DNA of 64,000 nucleotides from assembly GCF_910592395.1 (NCBI RefSeq), contig NC_088326.1:4405001-4469000 (forward strand). Direction: 5' to 3'. Each line of letters starts with the position of its first letter. The first letter of the stretch is position 1. The position numbers were made by a program, and so were the translations under genes. The notes under the pieces were generated by a model. It had not been told where the DNA came from. It did no database searches and worked only from the letters and a program-made list of their open reading frames with translations. This document shows, one piece after another, positions 53,096 through 60,966 of the stretch. Source of the DNA: Lineus longissimus. Lineage: Eukaryota; Nemertea; Pilidiophora; Heteronemertea; Lineidae.

Positions 53096-54690
53096 AACAG
53101 CAACTGTAAATTCAAAACAGTAACAGTGTTACTTTTTAGCTGTAAATTCAAAATAGTAATAGTGTTACTTTTTAGCTGTAAAGTCGAAATAGTAATAGTG
53201 TACCTTTTAGCTGTAAAGTCGAAATAGTAATAGTGTTACTTTTTAGCTGTAAAGTCGAAATAGTAATAGTGTACGTTTTAGCTGTAAAGTCGAAATAGTA
53301 ATAGTGTTACTTTTTAACTGTAGAGTTTAAATAGTAATAGTGTTACTTTTGAACTGTAAAGTAGAAATAGTAATAGTGTTACTTTTTTACTGTAAAGTTG
53401 AAATAGTAATAGTTTTACTTTTTAACTGTGAAGTTGAAATAGTAATAGTGTTACTTTTTAACTGTAATGTTGAAATAGTGATAGTGTCACTTTCGAACTG
53501 TAAAGTTGAAATAGTAATAGTGTTACTTTTGAACTGTAAAGTAGAAATAGTTATAGTGTTACAGTAGAACCTCCCTCAGCGGACACCTCTGCCAGGCGGA
53601 CACCTCTACATAACGGACACGTCCGGCCAGTCCCGATTTTTTCTAAGTCATTTCCAATAACAAAAACCTCTGTACGGCGGACACCTCTCTATTCCGAATT
53701 GCGGACAGGGCGATAGCCAATTTTTGGTCCAATTCCCTCCCAATTACGGACAGTAGGCAAAAACAATGGCTTCCCGCTTGCGCTTGGAGAGTCAAGTAGG
53801 CCCGACAGGTGTGATATTTGCGCAATTAATCAACGTAATTACCCCATGGCATTGTGTTTTTGTATCCTAATTAAGCCGCGGCATTGGCATTGTGTTTTTG
53901 TATCCTAATTAAGCCGCGGCATTAGTTTACTCATCTTTTCAACTAATCACATAGGCCTTTTGTGTCTACGGACACTCATAAATCCACGCGGTTTTGTCAG
54001 TGTTGCGGCGAATATGCGTTAGTAGAGAAATTAGAAAAAAATAATTATTTATCAAAGGTGGCTGATGGACAGAAATTATGGTGTTTTTTCACACATTATG
54101 ACATGTCGAGGAGATTTTGCAATAAAAGGGGCACCTTTTACTAGAGAGATTATTCACGCTCTGAGTTCCAAAGTAGCTCACGTCATTCAACGCAACATCA
54201 CAAGCAAATACCGATCAGCCAACAGGTTTAAAGTTTCTACGCTAGATGTCGACACAGAGAAAACCAAGACCTGCAAGGCGGGAACTTCAAATCCACCTAT
54301 CGGACGATTTGGCATAACCTCTCTATTGCGGACACCTCTCTATTGTGGACACCTGGGCCCAGTCCCATGGGTGTCCGCAATAGAGAGGTTGTACTGTACT
54401 TTTGAATGGTAAAGACAAAATAGTAATAGTGTTACTTTTTAGCTGTAAAGTTGAAATAGTGATAGTGTTACTTTTTAACTGTAAAGTTGAAATAGTGATG
54501 GTGTTACTTTTTAACTGTAAAGTAGAAATAGTAATAGTGTTACTTTTGAACTGTAGTGTAGAAATAGTAATAGTGTTACTTTCTAACTGTAAAGTTGAAA
54601 TAGTAATAGTGTTACCTTTTAACTGTAAAGTTGAAATAGTAATATTGTTACTTTTTCTGTAAAGTTGAAATAGTAATAGTGTAGTAATTA
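53096..54690 (+). repeat. Minisatellite, unit about 38 bp, split by a transposon
   Basis: Units like TAAAGTTGAAATAGTAATAG-TGTTACTTTTTAACTG run from about 53096 to 53561 and from 54397 to about 54690. They are split by the pogo-like insertion 53562-54396. Open frames of KVEIVIVLLFNC type are translations of the repeat. Confidence 0.95.
53562..54396 (+). mobile_element. Long pogo-like element (835 bp) inserted in minisatellite
   Basis: TA-CAGTAGAACCTCCCTCAGC at the left and GAGGTTGTACTG-TA at the right. Removing the element and one TA joins GTGTTA to CTTTTGAATGGTAAAG, the normal repeat unit. Subterminal GCGGACACCTCT motifs recur. The interior (about 53,760-54,310) has frames up to about 110 codons with no recognised domain, so it is not evidently autonomous. 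Confidence 0.9.
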
Positions 54691-54737
54691 GTAATAGTAG
54701 AAAAAGAAGTTGTGTTACTTTTTCAAAAATAGTAATT

Positions 54738-54965
54738 TTAAAGAGGTACGCCATTAACTAATGGTGGTTTAGGAATATAGAAATGCAGTAATACACAATG
54801 CCGCAATGCAGTTATTATGCATACTAATTTGCTGAAACTTGGTATCTAATGTATTTCTTTATCTATCTACACAACAGCAATGCTGAAATTCACATCTAGT
54901 TAGTATTTACACAATTGGAAATTTTCAAATTCGATTACAAATTTTAAAATTTTCAATAGAAAGTT
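54738..54965 (-). mobile_element. MITE, AGGCCTAC family, inverted copy
   Basis: Contains TACACAATGCCGCAATGCAG, ATGCATACTAATTTGCTGAA and GGAAATTTTCAAATTCGATT (complement of the family core). Right end decayed. Confidence 0.6.
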
Positions 54966-55091
54966 GGCCCCCTAAGTTAGTACACTTGCCAAGTGGTTTA
55001 CTGATCGTGAACCATCAAGGGTTAACCATCCTAAACCTCATGGGCTATACTCCCTTTAAACATAGCCGGTGTAAACGAATGGCATACCCCT

Positions 55092-55329
55092 TTAAAGGTC
55101 TTTGCCGATGTTAAATATTTGACATTTGTAATTGAATTTGAAAATTTCAAATTTTGTCAATACGTATACGGGATAACATTCGACAATACCGCTGAGTAGA
55201 TAGGTATTAATACTGGAGATTCTCAGATTCAGCAAATTCGTATGCATAATAACTGCATTACTACATTGTGTATAACTGCATTTCAATTTTCCTGGACCAC
55301 CAGTAATTATAGACAGCTTACCCCTTTAA
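55092..55329 (+). mobile_element. MITE, AGGCCTAC...CCCTTTAA family
   Basis: Begins TTTAAAGGTCTTTGCCGATG and ends ACAGCTTACCCCTTTAA. Its terminal TTAA abuts the piggyBac-like element that starts at 55330. Confidence 0.7.
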
Positions 55330-55751
55330 CCCTTTGAGTGCCAAAACCGTCGTTCGATGTTTTGACCTATTTCTTGAAGGTAACATAAGATGGAGACACT
55401 ATGCACACTCCTATGACTAGCAGACGATCTATGCACCTGTTTGCGACATCATCATGTGGAGAGAATGAGCATGGGTCGTCAGGGCTTGGCGCTGGTAGAG
55501 TTGCCGAAATTGCGGACACGCGGAGCTTCTGCACAAAGTGCAAAATACCACCATCTACCACTCAGTAAAAAGGTACCATTGATGTTTGTAATGAAAGAGT
55601 GCATAACGAGCTACAAAATAAGGTATAATACATACAGATTTTATTGCTTTATTTAGAATTTCAACAAGGTTTACAAAACACTGAAAAACCCTTGCAAACC
55701 TGGCACAAGGCAGTATATAGGCTTATGCGAGGCTGGCACTGAAAGTGTTAA
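55326..55751. mobile_element. piggyBac-like element with canonical ends
   Basis: TTAA-CCCTTTGAGTGCCA at the left and TGGCACTGAAAGTG-TTAA at the right; 418 bp between the TTAA sites. CCCTTTG...GCCA is the typical piggyBac-family terminus. No transposase. Confidence 0.8.
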
Positions 55752-55839
55752 AGCTTGGTACCATGGTAGGCCTAACTGGTCAGGCCTCACTTCTATCATC
55801 GTCACAGGAAGCAGCGTCTTGTGGTGACAGGAAACTACA

Positions 55840-56210
55840 TTAAAGGCCTATGCCGTTTGTTTAATATTCGAAATTTGTAATTGAATTTGAAAATTTCAAA
55901 TACTGTAGAACCTCTCTATTAAGGACACCCTCGGGACTGACAAGTACTGTCCTTCATAGAGAGGTGTCCTGATTAGAGAGGTCAAATTGAATGTAAACAA
56001 CTATTTGGGACCAAACGTAGTGTCCTTAAAGAGGATGTCCTTAATAGAGAGGTGTCCACAAAGGGAGGTTCCAATGTAGTGTGATTACGTACTGAATATA
56101 AATTTGAGCACACAGATACCAAGTTTCATCAAATTTGTATGCATAATAATATAATAACTGCACTACAGCATTGTGTATAATTGCATTTCTATTTTCCTGG
56201 ACCACCATCA
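55840..56210 (+). mobile_element. MITE, AGGCCTAC family, with nested pogo-like MITE
   Basis: TTAAAGGCCTATGCCGTTTG at the left; the core AATTGAATTTGAAAATTTC is interrupted at 55903 and continues after 56078 with GTGTGATTACGTACTG, ATTTGTATGCATAATAA and CATTGTGTATAA. Confidence 0.65.
55903..56076 (+). mobile_element. pogo-like MITE, nested in another MITE
   Basis: TA-CTGTAGAACCTCTCTATTAA family left end and GGAGGTTCCAATG-TA right end; both tips carry one substitution. Confidence 0.8.
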
Positions 56211-56734
56211 TCGTACCACAGGCACAAGCCACTACCACCAATCAGGCATGTCCGCATGATGCTATGTCAATATATATACACAGAGTGAGACAGTATCATA
56301 AAAACACCATTCATTTAAACTTGTACAATGGCTATACAACCGATCTGGCTATGCGAGTAAGGCAATTGTCACTAGCACTGTAACTGCCATTCTCAATATT
56401 GAGGCATTTGTCCCTAGCTCTGTAACTGCCATTCTCAGTAACAATCAACCCCAAATTCACCTTTGGCCTACCTTACACCGACATCAAATAACAGTCACTA
56501 GCACCTCAGAGAGATAGCTTTTCCAAGCACCATCACGATATCTCCACTACTACACTGACAAAATGGATGCGACTGCAGCTGCCACCATGTAGATGTATAA
56601 ATCGTTTCACTATGAGATGCTAAATCCTGCTCTTCTGTGTATAAATCACGCCCCCGCTGCCGCCGTTAAAAGAATCGGGTATAGATGACGATAGATGGCG
56701 AGTCTGTGTCGCCTATTCCCGCGGTTTTTAAGAT

Positions 56735-56960
56735 TATTCGGATAAGTGCCAAAGTGGTTAGAGCGCCGGGCCAGCTTATAACCAGAAGGTCGTAAGTTCG
56801 ATACTCGGACGGATCAACACTGTCCTTGTGCAAGGCAAGGGGGGCTATAGGCAGGAGCAGAACGGGGAGCAGAAGGGCTAATTTGGCCACCTTCAGGTGA
56901 CTAATTATATATTAAGTAAGGGCTCTGGGTCAAGTCAGATTCAGCACAAAATATACTCTA
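56735..56960 (+). mobile_element. tRNA-like SINE head joined to a MITE fragment
   Basis: GTGGTTAGAGCGCCGGGCC (A box) and AAGGTCGTAAGTTCGATAC (B-box-like) form a tRNA-like head. From about 56848 the sequence (GGGGCTATAGGCAGGAGCAG ... CCACCTTCAGGTGAC ... AAGGGCTCTGGG) matches the AGGGACAATATAGGC MITE in reverse. Confidence 0.6.
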
Positions 56961-57186
56961 GAATCACTTTTCTAAGGTCAGTTCATAATTTTCCAGGCCT
57001 TGCCCCACCGTATTATTATACCGAGGAACATTCAACCGCACTTTGTAGAAGGTGACCTATGACGGTAGATAATACGGGTATCTTAGATGTCTATTTCCCT
57101 TTTTCGAACATCTTGTCTGTAGAATCAGGCTTATATAAACCAGCTTGAATGCCCTTCTTTACACACTTCTCCTTGTGATCATTGGT
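56960..57186. other. Intergenic sequence before the transposase remnant
   Basis: Nothing recognised apart from a possible 5' leader of the pogo-like remnant. Confidence 0.3.
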
Positions 57187-57740
57187 ATGGACGCAGCGGA
57201 TCAAAGAGAACCCTTGCCGAAGCGGCGCAGAAGCTATTCTGTCACGGAGAAGTTACCTTATTTACGAGACTTTGAGACAGCCTTGCTCAGCAGGACGGTC
57301 GCAAGTATGGAGGAGTTTGCGGCTTATTATAAGATACCAACCCACACACTACGGAAATGGAACGTCGCTGATTAAGAGCAGAAGAAGCAAGACGGCCGTG
57401 GTACAGACAGAACAGTGAAGGAGAGATAAGTTGGCAGCAGGCCTGAGGTGGAACAGCAACCCTTGGAATAGTTCCTTGAACTCCGAGGCAGGCGTTTACC
57501 AGTCGCAATTCAAGACATTCAAGAAAAGGCTGTCAGCATGGTAGAATGGGCTGCCTGATGACCACCGGGACATTATCATCCAGTCAAGACCAGTACAGCA
57601 CGACTCCCATGCCTCCACTGGCTGGGTGAATAACTTCATGAAGAGAAATAAGCTGTCCTTCCGCAAGGCGAATAAAAACACAGCAACTCTGCCCACCGAG
57701 TCGAGGTTTTCGATGATTTCGAGATTGCCATGCACTTGGT
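57187..57740 (+). pseudogene. Decayed pogo/Tigger-type transposase (CENP-B-like N-terminus)
   Basis: First frame MDAADQREPLPKRRRSYSV ... DFETALLSR ... FAAYYKIPTHTLRKWNVAD resembles the N-terminal HTH of pogo/CENP-B proteins and stops at 57375. Further pieces in shifted frames are FLELRGRRLPVAIQDIQEKA (57470-57530) and HASTGWVNNFMKRNKLSFRK (57605-57670), matching the second CENP-B-type HTH. The DDE catalytic domain is absent: similarity ends where the next repeat begins at about 57757. Frameshifts and stops show it is dead. Confidence 0.75.
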
Positions 57741-57756
57741 ATTTGATATTGATCTG

Positions 57757-57905
57757 GGCCCGGTTTCACAAAGAATCTTAAGTTTTAAACTTAAGATATG
57801 ATTTTTTTGCTAAGCTAAGCAAAAAACTTAAGTGCGAATCACAAAGGATCTTAGCACAATCTTAGCTTAGTTTTTGCGTTCTGACTTAAGTCATGTAAAA
57901 TCAGC
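57757..57905 (+). mobile_element. MITE end with GGGCCCGGTTTCACAAAG terminus
   Basis: GGGCCCGGTTTCACAAAG is followed by palindromic AAGTTTTAAACTTAAG and TTAGCTTAG motifs. I did not find the opposite terminus. Confidence 0.45.
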
Positions 57906-58048
57906 AGAGCTGGCCGTTTGATCCAGCCTCCGATAGTTCCACAACACTTCGGGAGTTTCCGTTCGATGACGGAAATTGCCGAACGCTTTTTTACGGAACT
58001 CTTCAACTGCTCGTCAACGAAGGAGGTCAGAAAGACATTTTCGATTGC

Positions 58049-58613
58049 GAAATCGGGAGGGAAGACACTAGAGAAGCAGGTCCAGGACAGATTGCCGCGA
58101 AAATTTTAAAATACTTCGGGAAACTTATAAATAGCTTTGGAAACACTGTGATGACGTCACAAGCAAGTGCAGTGCTGGAATTTTGAAAGTCCGACAGTGG
58201 TGCTAGTATGTGCCCAGCCGTAATGGTCATATTTACGGAAAAACTTTTGGAGTAAAAAAGTTTTGTTTTGTAACAACAAACACGTATCAGATAAAGAAAT
58301 TCAGAATTCCTTGATACATTGAATACAAATGCATGCTATTTCCCTTCTTTCGTAACGAAAGATATTCTACGCGAATATTATATTAAGAATACAAAAATAA
58401 AGTTTTTTTATTCCAAGCATTTTCCAGTAAAATGCGCAAATAATGCTCGGTATAGAGTAGCACAACTTTCGAACTTCGAAGAATATTGCAACTGAAAAGG
58501 CGGGAGATATGGTAATTCCGTGAAGACGTCAACATGGTGTTTTCCAAGCTATTTATAAATTTTCGCGGCAATCTGTCCTGGACCTGCTTCTCTAGTCTCT
58601 TCCAATCGGGAGC
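58049..58613. repeat. Inverted repeat with about 95-bp arms and 370-bp spacer
   Basis: 58049-58150 (GAGAAGCAGGTCCAGGACAG, ATTGCCGCGAAAATTT, TATAAATAGCTTTGG) is complementary to 58520-58613 (CCAAGCTATTTATAAATTTT, CTGTCCTGGACCTGCTTCTC). The right arm lies just upstream of the Myb/SANT-like ORF. Confidence 0.85.
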
Positions 58614-58631
58614 ACGTGGTATAAAGTCGGC

Positions 58632-58958
58632 GTGGTGCGAATGGCGTGGGCGGTTTATAACCGGTACGTAAAAAGGAGCGGGAAATCCAAAAAAATGGCG
58701 GACAAGAAGCGAGCAGCGAATTGGTCTCAGAGTGAACAGGCGATGCTGATGGAGGCCGTAATGATACGACAGCGGCAGTGTATTGGGAAATTTAGTGGCC
58801 CTGGGGACACAACCCCATGGGCCGTTACAAAACCATCCAAAAAGGTGGCCTGGGAGTGTGTGGCCGTTGAAGTGAATAGGTTAGGCCTCCTCAATGTCAA
58901 AATATTTGTCCTCAAGCTCATAAACAACTCGTGGCCAGTTCAATATGCAGGGCTTTAG
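58632..58958 (+). pseudogene. Myb/SANT-like DNA-binding ORF, cut by a hAT-type insertion
   Basis: 108 codons. The domain runs from about residue 20: MADKKRAANWSQSEQAML, MEAVMIRQRQCIGKFSG, KKVAWECVAVEVNRLGL. The spaced Trp residues and KF-G motif fit Myb/SANT-like proteins such as those linked to Harbinger transposons. The end of the frame runs into the TIR at 58949, so the downstream part is displaced. The first 20 residues may be leader; MADKK at 58695 is a likely start. Whether it was a host gene or part of a transposon is open. Confidence 0.5.
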
Positions 58959-59654
58959 ATAACGGGCGTATGGGCGTATGGGCGTATATACCGCCCGCCT
59001 CACACTCCTCTGCACGACCGGCACTTGATAGTCAGTCTGTCACAATTAGTTCCAAAATCCCCCGCTGACGCTACTCTACCGCGGCTGGCCATTGGACGAT
59101 GTTGCATGTACAGCTTATGAATGAAAATGTTTTACTACGATAGTAGCTGACCATATTTGGCGGCCGGTGAAGTCATCCTAGTGGCACATGCCCAGAGTGA
59201 GAGCTGTGATTCTGCACGGCAGTGCCACCAACGAGGAACTTAAGTACCAATCTGTCATGCTTTGGCTCCATTGTTTAGGGGCTTTCATTTCGATATTCAG
59301 GGGTTCCCGTCGGCTGTCCAGCTGTTGAGCATGAATAATGAAGCCTGGAACAGCCATTATCAGCTAAGACGACGAGGTGGCGAAATAGGACAAGCTCTAC
59401 ACTTACTCTGTGGTTTGAGATGCAAGGGAACTCTGGATCACAACATGCATTGCATAACATAACATGCATTGCATAACATGAGTTTATACTTCCAACCTTA
59501 GGAAATTGGAAGTATCTGTACGCCCAGCCTGGGATAATACTGACAAGTTGGGAGTATTTGCAATGCCAGTTAAAACCCCAAACTCCCAAAATGGTGCATC
59601 AATAATGTTAAGGAAGTACTTGACTTCCTGACCAAAAAAGTTATCTAAAGCCCT
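58949..59654. mobile_element. hAT-like nonautonomous element
   Basis: AGGGCTTTAGATAAC at the left and GTTATCTAAAGCCCT at the right are exact 15-bp inverted repeats. Flanks CAATATGC (58941-58948) and GAATATGC (59655-59662) match at 7 of 8 positions, fitting the 8-bp hAT duplication. The interior has only short frames and GGGCGTATGG repeats near the left end. Confidence 0.8.
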
Positions 59655-59662
59655 GAATATGC

Positions 59663-60339
59663 AATAAACATGATAAAGTAAATAATGTAACGTTACTCTA
59701 GACGTGTAGGCAACTTGTGATCTGATCGGTTTAACAAAAATACAAGTAAATATTTCTATTTACATTTACACAATAGGCCAGAACACTTACAACCTGTGAT
59801 CTGATACTAGTAATAGGTTTTCCACATTTGCCGGGAATACTAGATATTGTCCTCACTGATAGGTGGCAGCATAGACCAATGACCTGCAACGCACCTGCTA
59901 AGTAAGTGGGGTTAACACCATGGATGTAATGCCGAGAGAATTTGCACAGTATATAAGGGTCTTGCTGGGTAGTATATTAATAAGATAAACCACGGATTAA
60001 ACCAGGTGCATACTTGCTTTGACTTGATGAATGACGGATCCGAGGGAGCTGGTTCAGGGGTTCCAGCTGTAAATCGTCCCCCGCCCTAAAAACGGGCGAT
60101 ATTTTTTATTTTTCGTAATTGCCTAGTTCCATTTTCTTAGCTCAGATGGCAACACCAGAGAAGATGAGTGTCGTACGAATATATCAGCTGGGATGCCATT
60201 GTCTCCTTGTCTCAGGAAAAATGTGTCTCATTTTCACATGGTGAATACCTGATCATTTTCATAAGGGATTGCATGAAATCAGAACATCAGACCTGAAGAG
60301 ACAGCAGATGCTGCAACAACCATACCGGTTACAGGAAAA
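59663..60339. other. Intergenic, nothing recognised
   Basis: No gene or clear repeat supported. Confidence 0.35.
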
Positions 60340-60535
60340 TTCGTCCCAGGAAAATTCCCTGACGAATTTTCCTCGGGGACGAATTTTCTGGGGACAAATA
60401 TTCCGGGGACGAATTTTTCTCAGGGGTGAGTTATCCGGGGACGAATTTTCTTCGGGGACGAATTATCCAGGGACAAATTTTCCTAGGGGCGAATTTTCTG
60501 GGGACGAGTTTTCCGGGGACGAATTTTCCTAGAGC
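60340..60535 (+). repeat. Minisatellite, GGGGACGAATTTTCC units
   Basis: About ten units of 14-17 bp with variants (GGGGACGAATTTTC, GGGGACAAATATTCC). The 87-codon frame over it (SGDEFSGDEFS) is the repeat translated. Confidence 0.92.
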
Positions 60536-60966
60536 CAACCTTACCTCAACATGCTGTCACAACCAGACCTGATAGACAGGAGATGCTGGCACAACCAGAC
60601 CAGGTGAGATAACAAATGCTGTTACACCCAGAGCCAAGGGCAACACGAGCAGTTCCACACCTGATAATCCATCTCAAAGCAGACCAATGAACGAGCTCGA
60701 TAGCAAAGATTACTTCGGAGCAATCTTCAATCCGCGTTCATGTTTTAAAACATACTGAACCTATAATGTGACCAGGTGAATAGGAAGGATAGAGGCCCAA
60801 GTCTGAGTGCCCTTTATGTCGTTTTACTCATCGGCTCGATATCGGTCCGATATCGGCCAAGTTGTGCCAAGAATAGGATGGGCCTGGAGACTATAGAGCC
60901 GCTCTGGAATTTGGTCTAACCTTAGAGTAACCCAGTCTAGTTACTCTAAGGTCTAACATTATTTGA
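60536..60966. other. Sequence upstream of the LINE
   Basis: Contains a hairpin at 60917-60950 (ACCTTAGAGTAAC/GTTACTCTAAGGT) just before the LINE 5' end. No gene recognised. Confidence 0.4.

Noticed and set aside
53340-54662. Frames of the KVEIVIVLLFNC type, resembling membrane segments
   Set aside because: Translations of the 38-bp minisatellite.
56735-56810. Functional tRNA gene
   Set aside because: A/B boxes are present but the acceptor stem does not close and the sequence continues into repeat; a SINE head is more likely.
59262-59589. Short frames on both strands around 59.3-59.6 kb
   Set aside because: They lie inside the hAT-like nonautonomous element and show no transposase similarity.
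60269-60532. 87-codon frame ending in SGDEFS repeats
   Set aside because: Product of the GGGGACGAATTTTC minisatellite.
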